Source: Burkholderia savannae (lineage in GTDB: Bacteria > Pseudomonadota > Gammaproteobacteria > Burkholderiales > Burkholderiaceae). From it: a DNA stretch of 64,000 bases. The notes beneath the pieces were generated by a model. The model was not told the DNA's origin and did no database searches. It worked only from the letters and a program-made list of their open reading frames with translations. Shown here piece after piece: positions 27,440 through 36,218 of this stretch (position 1 is its first letter; every line of letters starts with the position of its first letter). The DNA is taken from the NCBI RefSeq assembly GCF_001524445.2, contig NZ_CP013418.1, positions 1,488,001 to 1,552,000 on the forward strand, in the 5' to 3' direction. The position numbers were made by a program, and so were the translations under genes.

Positions 27440-28014
27440 GTTCGACCTCGCGTCACATCGGCGTCGGCGCGCGACGCAGCGCGGTCACGCCGCGCGGCCC
27501 GACGCGCAGCCGCGCAACCGCGCGCAGCCATCGCGCCTTTTCAGCTTAGACCACGACGCGCATCGGGGCCGTGCGCGGACGCCGGCGGCGGCGCATGCCG
27601 GCTGCCGGCATCGCGATCCGTCCGCTCGACGTCCGGCACGACAGGCTCAGCATAGGCAGGGCGCGGCGCGTGTCGTTGCGTTGGATCAACCGGATGCACG
27701 CCGCAAATTTCGTGCGCGCTCGCGGCAGCCGTTACGTATGATGTGCGCGTTGCTGCACGAAGCCAAGCTGTACGGAACATGCGCGCCGACCTGCGGCAAG
27801 CGACGCCGGAATCGATTCCAGAACTGGAGAATCGCATCCGCCCGGTTTCTTGTACCGTTTCACGAGGAAGCCACTGCGGCCGCCGCAACGCGCGATACCG
27901 GCCGCGATACCGGCCGCGATATCGACTTCGAATCGTGGCCGGCGAGGTTCGTCGATCCGCGATCCGCCGCGGCCAATCGTCGATCGCGCCCGAAAAAAAA
28001 CGCCGCGGCATGGG
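27440..28014. other. Intergenic region between polX and acyltransferase genes
   Basis: About 575 bases. The only notable structure is a short tandem duplication of GCGATACCGGCC near 27892-27920. No gene, terminator or RNA is supported. Confidence 0.45.
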
Positions 28015-29142
28015 TCACTTCTGCGGATATCCCGGCGAAAATCGCGCGGCGCCCCGCCGCAGCGCGTCGTTCAACGGCTCGGAATAGAACCGGAACACGC
28101 ATTGCGCGACGAGCGCCGACACGCTCACGTAAAACACCAGCCACATCGGCTTCGCGCCCGCGCCGATCGTCTCGCGCGTGACGACCTCGCGCAAGATCCC
28201 GAGCACGACGATGTGGAACAGGTACAGCTCGTAGCTCCGCTGTCCGAACCAGCGAATGACGCGGGACGCGACGCGCGGCGCGCGCGCGTCGTCGCGCGCA
28301 TCGTCCCTGCAGCCGTATAGCAGCACCGCCGAGCAGAATGCGACGGCAGTCACGCCCCAGACGACGTTGCGCATGATCGGCCCGCTCAGGTAGACGGCGG
28401 CGATCGCGGCGGCGGCGGCCGTCCGAAGCGCCCGGCTCCAGCCGCGCGGAAGCGGGCGAAACGGCAGCAGCGCCGCGCAGCATCCCATCGCGATCGCGTC
28501 GAAGCACGACACGTAGCCGTACAGCGCGACAATTTCGTCCTGCGCATGCAGGCTTCGGTAAAGAGGACCGGCGACGATCGGCACGCACAGGAACGCGACG
28601 ATGCGGCGCCGGCGGCGCAGCACCAGGCAGAGGATCGGAAACACAAGATAGAACACCTCCTCGACCGACAGCGACCACAGAATATTCATCGCGTAATTGA
28701 AATAGCCGACCTTCGCCATCAGCACGTTGTGCCAGAACGTCAGCACCGACAGCACCGCGACAAACGTGCTCGCGGTGTCCGGTTTGTCGACGAACGATCG
28801 CAGGCCGAGCCAGCCGAGCGCCACGATCGCGACGAGGACGAGCGCGAGGCTCGGCAAGATCCGCGACGCGCGATACGCGTAGAACGTCGCCGGCTCGATC
28901 GCGCCGAGCGAGCCGAAGCGCCGGATCGACGTCGACGTGATCAGGAACCCGGACGCGGCGAAAAACATCGTGACGCCGTAATTGCCGTTTCGCGCGGCGG
29001 CCTTGATCGCGTCCGACAGAAACGGCGAATCGATCGGCGTGACGTTCAGCCGGTACGTCAGATGGAAATGCAGGATCAGCACGAGCAGGATCGCGATGCC
29101 GCGCATCAGGTCGACGCCGTCGCTTCTTGTTTTCGATTCCAT
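28015..29142 (-). CDS. Acyltransferase-3 family membrane protein (OafA/YrhL-like)
   Basis: A 375-aa multi-spanning inner-membrane protein. LMRGIAILLVLILHFH is the first helix with the catalytic His of the family, YRASRILPSLALVL is the conserved R/K-x10-H/R helix block, and WSLSVEEVFYLVFP is the hallmark WSLxVExxFY motif. Such enzymes transfer acetyl or other acyl groups to extracytoplasmic sugars, including O-antigen, exopolysaccharide and peptidoglycan. Start at 29142 is supported by GGAAGC before the ATG; an upstream start at 29217 would add 25 charged residues. The target glycan is not evident from neighbours. Confidence 0.9.
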   Translation of the reverse strand: MESKTRSDGVDLMRGIAILLVLILHFHLTYRLNVTPIDSPFLSDAIKAAARNGNYGVTMFFAASGFLITSTSIRRFGSLGAIEPATFYAYRASRILPSLALVLVAIVALGWLGLRSFVDKPDTASTFVAVLSVLTFWHNVLMAKVGYFNYAMNILWSLSVEEVFYLVFPILCLVLRRRRRIVAFLCVPIVAGPLYRSLHAQDEIVALYGYVSCFDAIAMGCCAALLPFRPLPRGWSRALRTAAAAAIAAVYLSGPIMRNVVWGVTAVAFCSAVLLYGCRDDARDDARAPRVASRVIRWFGQRSYELYLFHIVVLGILREVVTRETIGAGAKPMWLVFYVSVSALVAQCVFRFYSEPLNDALRRGAARFSPGYPQK

Positions 29143-29480
29143 TGCTTCCGGATTCCATGCAGGTGTCGGCCGGCTTGCCGCGTGCGCCGGTTTTCTTCGA
29201 TTTTTTCGGACTGCCACGAACCTGAACGCCGCCGCCGCACCGGCGCGCGCGCACGCCGAATCGCCTGCGTGATCACGCGCGTCGCCTGGATGCGATACGT
29301 TGCGATCGACGCCGAGCCCTCGTTCGAGGCGTCGAGAATCTTCATCCAGCAGGATTGAAAAAACGACCGTTTCAATTCCAATAATTTTGATGAGGAAAAT
29401 TCCCTATCCCACTGTAATTGCTAACGTAATAGGCCGTTACTATAATCGTTCCAAAGCGGCAATCCAATAATTGGGGCGTC
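29143..29480. other. Divergent promoter region, AT-rich
   Basis: Between the acyltransferase and the peptidase genes. The right half is markedly AT-rich and carries a good sigma-70 promoter at 29418-29446. The left half shows nothing notable. Confidence 0.6.
29418..29446 (+). promoter_or_regulatory. Sigma-70 type promoter
   Basis: TTGCTA, then exactly 17 bases, then a perfect TATAAT box. Transcription should begin near 29453, leaving a leader of about 28 bases before the peptidase ATG. Confidence 0.75.
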
Positions 29481-30584
29481 ATGAAAACGACACCGTTTTC
29501 CTCGTTGAAAGCGATGTGCAGAACCGTACTTCGTCGATCGAAGTGGGCGGCGTTGCCGATCGCCCTCGCGTCCGCACTCGCCGTCCCGTCGTTCGACGCG
29601 CACGCGAATTCCGCCGTGCCGAAGCGGCATCCCGCCACGTCCGTGTTCATTAGGAAAGCGAGCTTTCATCCGCAATCGGCTCATGCGCCGCTCGCCACGC
29701 ACCACGTAAAGGCCGGCCGCTACCGGCTGGCGAGCGGCGTGCACCGCATCGCGTTCTCGCCGCGCGCGCCGCTCGGCGCTCGCCCGTTCGAGCCGCGCGG
29801 CACGTCGCAACCGTTCGGACTCCGTTCGAACATCGCCTACATGATCGACCAGCACACCGGCGAAACGCTGTTCGAGCGAAATGCGCAATCAGTCGTGCCG
29901 ATTGCGTCGGTGACGAAGCTGATGACCGCGATGGTCGTGCTCGATTCGAAGGCGCCGCTCGACGAGCGGATCGAAGTGACCGACGACGATCGCGACCAGG
30001 ACAAGTTCACCGGCTCGCGCCTCGCGATCGGCTCGGCGCTGAGCCGCGACGACATGCTTCACATCGCGCTGATGGCGTCCGAGAATCGCGCGGCGGCGGC
30101 GCTGTCGCGCTACTACCCCGGCGGCCGCCCGGCATTCGTCGAAGCGATGAACCAGAAAGCGCGATCGCTCGGCATGGTCGACACGCATTTCGAGAATCCG
30201 ACCGGGCTGTCGAAATACAACATGTCGACCGCGCGCGATCTCGCGAAGATGGTCGAGGCGGCTTATCGATATCCGCTGATCCGCGACTATTCGACCGATC
30301 TGAAATACGAGGTCGACACGGGCCTGCGCACGCTCTACTACCACAGCACGAACATCCTGCTGCGCGACGCGGGCTGGAACATCGGCGTGCAGAAGACGGG
30401 CTATATCAAGGAGTCCGGCATTTGTCTCGTGATGCAGACGACGATCGACGGGCGCGATGTCGTGATGGTGCTGCTGGATTCCGCCGGGCGTCATTCCGAT
30501 TTCTTCGACGCCGCGCGGCTGCGCGCGATGCTGACGACGGGCGGCGCGCGCGTGACGGAAGCGAATTCGGCGAGCGGCGGCTGA
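29481..30584 (+). CDS. D-alanyl-D-alanine endopeptidase, PBP7-like (peptidase S11)
   Basis: A 367-aa secreted serine peptidase. A signal peptide occupies about residues 1-42, ending in FDAHA, followed by a basic Pro/His-rich linker. The three active-site blocks of S11 enzymes are in order: SVTKLMTAM (SxxK), SEN, and KTG. PBP7-type enzymes cut D,D-crosslinks in peptidoglycan or trim pentapeptides. The long linker before the catalytic domain resembles the Burkholderia and Ralstonia homologues. It is transcribed alone from the promoter at 29418. Confidence 0.92.
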   Translation: MKTTPFSSLKAMCRTVLRRSKWAALPIALASALAVPSFDAHANSAVPKRHPATSVFIRKASFHPQSAHAPLATHHVKAGRYRLASGVHRIAFSPRAPLGARPFEPRGTSQPFGLRSNIAYMIDQHTGETLFERNAQSVVPIASVTKLMTAMVVLDSKAPLDERIEVTDDDRDQDKFTGSRLAIGSALSRDDMLHIALMASENRAAAALSRYYPGGRPAFVEAMNQKARSLGMVDTHFENPTGLSKYNMSTARDLAKMVEAAYRYPLIRDYSTDLKYEVDTGLRTLYYHSTNILLRDAGWNIGVQKTGYIKESGICLVMQTTIDGRDVVMVLLDSAGRHSDFFDAARLRAMLTTGGARVTEANSASGG

Positions 30585-30862
30585 GCCGGGGCGCGGAGCG
30601 CCGGAACGAGCGGGGCAGCGGGTTCGTCACGGGCGCGGTTCGCGAGTCGGCGCCCGGCGGCGAAACCGTTTCGTGACCGTGACGCGCGTCGCGCGGAACC
30701 GAACGATGCGGCGAGCGCGCCGCGCACCGCCGCTCAACGCGCTTCGGCAATGCCGCCGCATGCGCGAGCGCCGGCTCGCGCAACCCACGTTCGCCGCCCT
30801 GCGGCAGCCCGCTCCGATCGCCCTTCCGCTCGCGTTCCCCAACAGCCGGCCGCTCGCGCGTC
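30585..30862. other. Convergent intergenic region
   Basis: Convergent ends of the PBP7-like and DHH genes. No gene or clear terminator is seen. Confidence 0.4.
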
Positions 30863-31939
30863 TCACGCGCTCTTGCCGCGCCCGTCGAACGTCGCCCTGA
30901 ATTGCGCGGCGAACCGGTCGACCCGGTCGGCCGGCAGATGATTGACGCCCGCCGCGCGCTTTCGCCCGCCGCCCGTTGCGAAGCCTCGGCAAAAATCGTC
31001 CGCCCCGATCGCGTCGTTCTCGGGCACGCGCACGCTGACGACGTAGCCGCCGTCCGTCCTCGGACTCAGAATCGCCAGCGCGCACGCCGGATGCTCGCGC
31101 ATGAGCTCGTTCGCGAGTACGCCGGTCACGCGGCGCGCCCAGCGCTCGGACGGCAGCACGAGCATCATCGCGCGGGACGTCGCCACCTCCGGGCGCACCG
31201 CGCGCGCTCGGCCCAGATCGTCTTCGTAACCGTCGCTCAGCACGCGCAGCACGTCGGTTCCGTCGATGAAGCCGAGCGGGTCCGCGAACGGCTGCATCGT
31301 CTCCGCCAATGCCGCGGGATCGAAATGCAGATCGTCGACGCGCTCGCCATATGCGTTGTAATTCAGGCACCGGCCGAGCCGCGCGTATTGCTCGAGCGCC
31401 GCCGGCTCGACGCGATGCGCGCGCGCAAGCGCTTCGCCGAGTTGCGGCAGCGCGTCGCCGAACGCCGCAACGATTGCCCAGCGCGCGTGACGCCCGTTCA
31501 GGAATCGGTCGACGATCGCGCTCGTGCAGACGTCGGCGGCGGTGTCGATGTACGCGTGGAAATTCGGATGGTCGGGCAGCGCGCCCGCGAAGTGGTGATC
31601 GAAGTAGCGCAGCCGCGCACCGGCCGCGAGCAGCCGCTCGACGTCCGCGCGGTTCTGGTCGTGCGACACGTCGAGAACCGTGATCTCGTCGCCGGCGGCG
31701 GCCGACACGCGGTCCAGCAATCGAACGTCCCGCTTGACGCCCGTCACGAGCGTTCCGCCCGGCCCTTCGGCAAGACGCAGCTGCTGCAGCGCGCACAGGC
31801 CGTCCGCGTCGCCATTGAAGGCGAAGATCCGCGCGGGCGGCGGACGGCCGGCGTCGCGGCTCGCCGCGCCGTCCGCCGTTTCGTGGAGGGCCGCTTGCGG
31901 GCCTCGATGCCCGCCGCGTGCGATTCCGAAATTCGACAT
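30863..31939 (-). CDS. DHH-superfamily phosphoesterase
   Basis: A 358-aa protein. FNGDADGLCAL is motif I, VLDVSHDQN holds motif II aspartate, YFDHHFAG is the DHH motif, and GGGRKRAAG near the C terminus is the DHHA1-type nucleic acid or nucleotide contact. The family includes exopolyphosphatases, RecJ and oligonucleotide phosphodiesterases; the substrate is not clear from sequence. Start at 31939 follows GGAG. A hexanucleotide array lies 105 bases upstream (32044-32100), within the possible promoter region. Confidence 0.85.
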   Translation of the reverse strand: MSNFGIARGGHRGPQAALHETADGAASRDAGRPPPARIFAFNGDADGLCALQQLRLAEGPGGTLVTGVKRDVRLLDRVSAAAGDEITVLDVSHDQNRADVERLLAAGARLRYFDHHFAGALPDHPNFHAYIDTAADVCTSAIVDRFLNGRHARWAIVAAFGDALPQLGEALARAHRVEPAALEQYARLGRCLNYNAYGERVDDLHFDPAALAETMQPFADPLGFIDGTDVLRVLSDGYEDDLGRARAVRPEVATSRAMMLVLPSERWARRVTGVLANELMREHPACALAILSPRTDGGYVVSVRVPENDAIGADDFCRGFATGGGRKRAAGVNHLPADRVDRFAAQFRATFDGRGKSA

Positions 31940-32482
31940 GGGTCTCCAGAAAGCGATCGATCGGTGTTCGAAGTGCTTCGCCGGGATGAAGCGTGGCCTA
32001 TGCATGAAGTGACGAGGAGGGCCCCGTTCGACGTTCGACGTCAGGCTTCGGCTTCGGCTTCGGCTTCGGCTTCGGCTTCGGCTTCGGCTTCGGCTTCGGC
32101 AGGCCGATTATCCCTGCTCGATGCTCGAAGCGCGATGCGCGCACTCACAGTTCATCGCGCCTCGCATGACGAATCGAAGCGCCGCGATTGTATCGTTTCG
32201 CCGTCGATCAACCGCTTCGCTGCACGAAACGCTGCACCGCTACGTCGCGCGCCGCGTGCCTCGCCGGCCGCGCCGCACGGCCAGCCACCGCCGCGACCAC
32301 GACCTCGCCTCCGCCTCGACCAACGCCGGCCCCGTCACGCCACTGCCCGCGCAACGCCCGTTGTCCGCCGAGCTCGAAGCTTCATCTTAGGCCTGCGCCC
32401 GATCCGAACCAAGCCCGCGTCAAGACGCAAAGGGCGCGCGGCCGGCCGCCTCTTCCGCCAGCCGTCTCCGGCCTCCATTCGC
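31940..32482. other. Intergenic region with hexanucleotide array
   Basis: About 540 bases upstream of the DHH gene and downstream of the DJ-1 gene. It holds the GGCTTC array and nothing coding that can be supported. Confidence 0.5.
32044..32100. repeat. Tandem repeat (GGCTTC)9.5
   Basis: Nine and a half perfect copies of the hexamer GGCTTC. It is upstream of the DHH phosphoesterase start. Copy number is likely to vary between strains, which could alter promoter spacing but not a reading frame. Confidence 0.95.
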
Positions 32483-33100
32483 TCATGCAGCCGTCGGCGC
32501 CTCCGTCAAATACGGCGCGACATGTCCCATCGCCCGCGACACATACGCCTCCTTCTCGCCGACCGGCGCGACGTAATGCAGCGCACGCTCCGCGGCTTCC
32601 CGCCCGTCGAGGCGCGCGATGACCCACGCGGCCAGGTACTGCGACGCGAGGCAACCGCCAGCCGTCGCAACGTTGCCGCGCGCGAAGAACGGCTGATTCA
32701 GCACGTCGACGCCGGCCTCCTGCGCCCACGGCTTCGTCGTGAGATCGGTGCACGCCGGCACGCCGTCGAGCACCCCGAGCTTCGCGAGCACGAGCGTGCC
32801 CGAGCATTGCGCGCCGAGTAGCTGCCGCGACGGATCGAGCCGCAGTTGCGCGAGCAGCGCGTCGTCGGCCACGACTTCGCGCGTGCGCACGCCGCTGCCG
32901 ACGAGCACCGCATCGGCGTCGCTCGCGTCGCGCAGCGACGCCTGCGCGTCGATCTCGACGCCGTTCATCGACCTCACGCGCGCGGTCGGGCTCGCGATCG
33001 ACACGCGCCAGCCCCGCGTCTTCACACAGTTGAGAATGCCGAGCGCGATCAGCGAATCGAGCTCGTTGAAGCCTTCGAAAGTGAGAATGGCGATATGCAT
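32483..33100 (-). CDS. DJ-1/PfpI family protein
   Basis: A 205-aa protein of the class I glutamine amidotransferase-like fold. LGAQCSGTLVLAKLG holds the nucleophile Cys in the elbow, and TAGGCLASQYLAAWV is the second conserved block. AILTFEGFNELDSL is the N-terminal strand-loop with the acidic residue next to the Cys. Members act as glyoxalases, isonitrile hydratases, chaperone-like stress proteins or peptidases; isonitrile-hydratase-like FNELDS loops are typical for this subgroup. It is divergent from the MocR-type regulator with 88 bases between, so that regulator may control it. Confidence 0.87.
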   Translation of the reverse strand: MHIAILTFEGFNELDSLIALGILNCVKTRGWRVSIASPTARVRSMNGVEIDAQASLRDASDADAVLVGSGVRTREVVADDALLAQLRLDPSRQLLGAQCSGTLVLAKLGVLDGVPACTDLTTKPWAQEAGVDVLNQPFFARGNVATAGGCLASQYLAAWVIARLDGREAAERALHYVAPVGEKEAYVSRAMGHVAPYLTEAPTAA

Positions 33101-33188
33101 GAAGTCGTCTCCGTCAGTGATCGATTGCGACGACGCATCGTATGCCCGAGAATCACTACAATCAAATAATTGTCATGGATACATCGGT

Positions 33189-34523
33189 ATGGCCCGCGCC
33201 CGTTACAAACGCCTCGTCGACGCACTTGCCTCCGACATTCGCTCGGGCCGCCTGCCGCCCGGCACGCGCCTGCCGACCCATCGCAAGCTCGCGGCCGCAG
33301 AAGGGCTCGCGCTCGTCACAGCCACGCGCGTCTACGCGGAACTCGAAGCGATGGGGCTCGTCAGCGGCGAAGCCGGCCGCGGCACGTTCGTGCGGGAAAC
33401 CGCGCTGCCGCGCGGGCTCGGCGTCGACCAGCACGCGGCCGCCTCCGGCGTCGTCGATCTCGGCTTCAACTATCCGTCGCTGCCCGAGCAGACCGAGCTG
33501 CTGCGAAGCGCGCTGCGGCAGCTCGCATCGTCGGGCGACCTCGATGCGCTGCTGCGCTACCAGCCGCACGGCGGGCGGTGGCACGAGCGCGCCTCCGTCG
33601 CGCGCCATCTCGCGTGCCGCGGGCTGTCGGTCGACGCCGAGCAGGTGACGATCGTGAGCGGGGCTCAGCACGGGCTCGCCGTGACGGCGATGGCGCTGTT
33701 GCAGCCCGGCGATGTCGTCGCCGCCGACGCGCTGACCTATCCGGGCTTCAAGGTCGTCGCGAACGCGCAGCGCCTCGAGCTCGCGCCGATTCCGGCGTCC
33801 GGCCAGGGCCCCGACCTCGACGCGCTCGCGCGGCTGTGCGAAACGCGTCGGGTGCGCGCGGTGTACACGATGCCGACGCTGCACAATCCGCTCGGCTGGG
33901 TGATGAGCGCGCATCGCAGGCGGCGGCTCGTCGCGATCGCGCGCCACCACGGGCTGATGATCATCGAGGACGCCGCGTACGCGTTTCTCGCCGGCGATCC
34001 GCCCGCGCCGATCGCGGCGCTCGCGCCGGAGGCGACCGTCTACGTGTCCGGGCTGTCGAAGAACGTCGCGACCGGGCTGCGCGTCGGTTTCGTCGCGGCG
34101 CCCGTGCAGTGGGTGCCGGCGATCGAGCGCGCGATCCGCGGCACCACGTGGAACACGCCCGGCGTGATGACGGCGATCGCATGCGGCTGGCTCGACGACG
34201 GAACCGTCGCGCGCCTCGAGGCCGACAAGCGCCGCGACGCGGCGGCGCGGCAGGCCATCGCGACCGACGCGCTCGCGGGGCTGCACTGCGTTCGTCATCC
34301 GGCATCGTATTTCGTGTGGCTGCCGCTCGCCGACGAAGCGCGGGCCGATCAGGTCGCGATGGCGCTGACGCGCGAGCAGGTGTCGGTGTCGACCGCCGAG
34401 CCGTTCGCGACGTCCGCGCACGTGCCGCATGCGATCCGCGTCGCGCTCGGGTCCGTCGATCCGGAAACGCTGCGCGACGCGCTGCGCAAGGTGAGGCGAG
34501 TCATCGGCGAATATTCTTTTTAG
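33189..34523 (+). CDS. MocR/PdxR-type regulator (GntR HTH fused to aminotransferase-like domain)
   Basis: A 444-aa fusion. Residues 1-70 are a GntR winged helix (DIRSGRLPPGTRLPTHRKLA, TATRVYAELEAMGLV), and the rest is a fold-type I aminotransferase domain with GAQHGLAVTAMALL, the YTMPTLHNPLG block, IIEDAAYAFLAG and SGLSKNVATGLRVGF, where the Lys should bind PLP. Such proteins regulate vitamin B6 or amino acid genes in response to PLP and an amine. The start at 33189 is the first ATG that begins the HTH; an open frame extends upstream to 32739 across the divergent gene and is not credible. The divergent DJ-1 gene is the likely target. Confidence 0.9.
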   Translation: MARARYKRLVDALASDIRSGRLPPGTRLPTHRKLAAAEGLALVTATRVYAELEAMGLVSGEAGRGTFVRETALPRGLGVDQHAAASGVVDLGFNYPSLPEQTELLRSALRQLASSGDLDALLRYQPHGGRWHERASVARHLACRGLSVDAEQVTIVSGAQHGLAVTAMALLQPGDVVAADALTYPGFKVVANAQRLELAPIPASGQGPDLDALARLCETRRVRAVYTMPTLHNPLGWVMSAHRRRRLVAIARHHGLMIIEDAAYAFLAGDPPAPIAALAPEATVYVSGLSKNVATGLRVGFVAAPVQWVPAIERAIRGTTWNTPGVMTAIACGWLDDGTVARLEADKRRDAAARQAIATDALAGLHCVRHPASYFVWLPLADEARADQVAMALTREQVSVSTAEPFATSAHVPHAIRVALGSVDPETLRDALRKVRRVIGEYSF

Positions 34524-34674
34524 GACCCGGAAGAACGCCGGACGGAACGGCGGTCGGGCCGACAAAGCACGCGCCGGTCGCGGATACGCGAGCGACCGCC
34601 GCACCGTGCGAACACTTGACCGCGCGGCGACGAACGCGATCGGAAGCGGCCCCGAACCGCCCGGCGGCGAGCGC

Positions 34675-34710
34675 CTTTGCCTTTGCCTTTGCCTTTGCCT
34701 TTGCCTTTGC
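34675..34710. repeat. Tandem repeat (CTTTGC)6
   Basis: Six perfect copies of CTTTGC, directly followed by a heptamer array. Confidence 0.95.
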
Positions 34711-34738
34711 CGTCTGCCGTCTGCCGTCTGCCGTTTGC
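34711..34738. repeat. Tandem repeat (CGTCTGC)4
   Basis: Three perfect copies of CGTCTGC and one with a T in place of the fourth base C, abutting the CTTTGC array. The heptamer looks derived from the hexamer by a small change plus an added base. Confidence 0.9.
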
Positions 34739-34909
34739 CGCGCTGCCGTGACGATCGGCGAGAGACGCCTGTTCAGGCGCGCGGCCCGGCGGTCGGTTCG
34801 CCGTCGTCTCGGGAACACGCCAGCCGGTTCAGCCGAGCGGGAAAACTTCGGTAACGCGCGGCTTCGTCGGCACACCCGAGCGGCGCTGGGCCGAAGACGA
34901 TCAAGCCAC

Positions 34910-35012
34910 AATGAGAAGAGGAGCGATTGAATGGCGGCTCACCGCTTGGATCGGTGTCCCGCTTCCGGGCCGCTTGTGTCTGGGCCGCCATTCAATCGCC
35001 CCTCTTCTCATT
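34910..35012. repeat. Large imperfect inverted repeat (29-base arms, 45-base branched loop)
   Basis: The left arm at 34910-34938 and the right arm at 34984-35012 pair at 28 of 29 positions (one A opposite C). The loop contains two further small hairpins: CACCG/CGGTG around 34940-34956 and CCCG-CTTC-CGGG around 34968-34979. It lies between convergent genes. It lacks a T-run on both sides, so a simple intrinsic terminator is not the best reading; a palindromic mobile element (REP/MITE type) or a structured RNA fits better. Confidence 0.9.
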
Positions 35013-35094
35013 GCCTGCCCGCACGCAAACTCAGCATGCGCTCGCCGGCCGAGCCCACGACGAAGCGCGCCCGCCTCGCGCGCGCCGCGTGTGC

Positions 35095-35700
35095 CTACAA
35101 CGCTTCCTCGATGCGCTGCTCGCCGGTCTCGCGAACCGAGAGCGCGTCGCCGATCGCATAGAAGTGGCCGCCCGCGACGTGATGCAGGCTCCGCCACGCC
35201 GGCTCCGCTTGTTCGAATTGCCAATGCCCGTCCTTGAACGCGCGCGTATCGGACCATGCGGCTACGACCTCGCCGATGAACAGGTCGTAGGCCTGCTGGT
35301 TATGCGGCTCCGGCACGAGCCTGCACGCGAGCCACGCGGAGCAGCCCGCGACGAAAGGCACGTCGTGGCCGTCGATCGAAAACAGCTGCACGCCGGCACG
35401 CTGCAGTTTGTCCGGCTGGTCCGACAGGCTATGGCTGCCGACCTCGTGCGTAAGTCGCAACTGCGCCGCCGTCGGCACCTGGACGACGAAGCCACCGCCC
35501 TTCTCGATGAGCTCGCGCGTTTTCGTCGCCTTGTCGAGCACCACCGTCAGCTTCGGCGGCGAGAAATCCAGCGCGCACGCCCATGCCGCCGCCATTACGT
35601 TGTCCACGCCGTCGTGGCGCGCGGACACGAGCACCGTCGGACCGTGATTGATGAGTCGATAAGCTTTTTTCAGCTCGACCGCAGCGATATGACTGTCCAT
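35095..35700 (-). CDS. Flavin reductase-like domain protein (FMN-binding split barrel)
   Basis: A 201-aa protein of the flavin reductase/DIM6-NTAB type. VLVSARHDGVDNVMAAAWAC is the FMN phosphate-contacting strand-loop, and LDFSPPKLTVVLDKATKTRELIEK with GGFVVQVP matches the core of the split barrel. It probably binds FMN and reduces flavin or another small electron acceptor; the physiological partner is unknown. No oxygenase gene is beside it. Confidence 0.85.
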   Translation of the reverse strand: MDSHIAAVELKKAYRLINHGPTVLVSARHDGVDNVMAAAWACALDFSPPKLTVVLDKATKTRELIEKGGGFVVQVPTAAQLRLTHEVGSHSLSDQPDKLQRAGVQLFSIDGHDVPFVAGCSAWLACRLVPEPHNQQAYDLFIGEVVAAWSDTRAFKDGHWQFEQAEPAWRSLHHVAGGHFYAIGDALSVRETGEQRIEEAL

Positions 35701-36218
35701 TCAGACTCCACAAAGAGAATTGCCACGGGATGATGCCGGGCGGGTTGCAACCGTTCGGACGTGATCGATTCGCCGACGCCGCGTGCTTGGCGCCGCGCGC
35801 CTCACGTCACATACCTCATGCCACACGCTGCGCACCGCACGCCGCGCGCCCGGAGCGCGTTGCTTGCCATGCGTCGCCGATGCGCCGACGGCCTCGCTTC
35901 GATGCGGTCGCCATGCGCATCGCATCCATCGCTTCCAACCTCGCCTGCGCCGCCCAAGCGACGGCGGCGAGCCGACCGACATGCACTTGCAAGCGCGGCG
36001 CGACGCAACGGCCACCGATCGGCTCGACGATGCGTCTTTCGACGCCGACGCCGACGCCGACGCCCGTAACCCGTAACCCATCGCTCATCGTCCATCGTCC
36101 GACGACTACCGGCAGCGCTCGCACAAGCGCAAGGATAGCGTTCGTTAGCCGTCTTCGCTGACGGCGCCCGTGGCGCGCAAGCGCCACCGGCCGACGTTCG
36201 GGCCGACGTGCGTGGCGG
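35701..36218. other. Intergenic region with GACGCC array
   Basis: About 520 bases. It holds a (GACGCC)4 array at 36041-36064 followed by two CCGTAAC repeats. Frames are low-complexity Arg/Ala shadows. No gene is supported. Confidence 0.5.
36041..36064. repeat. Tandem repeat (GACGCC)4
   Basis: Four perfect copies of GACGCC, followed at once by CGTAACCCGTAACCC, a short heptamer duplication. Confidence 0.9.

Larger units (their letters stand above)
34524..35094. other. Convergent intergenic region with repeats and a long hairpin
   Basis: About 570 bases between convergent genes. It holds two adjacent simple-repeat arrays (34675-34738) and a 103-base imperfect inverted repeat (34910-35012). No gene is supported. 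Confidence 0.7.

Noticed and set aside
32044..32100. CRISPR-like array
   Set aside because: The repeats are 6 bases without spacers; this and the other arrays are simple tandem repeats.
32739..33188. 150-residue extension of the MocR-type regulator
   Set aside because: It lies antisense to the divergent DJ-1 gene and carries no domain; the GntR HTH begins at the 33189 ATG.
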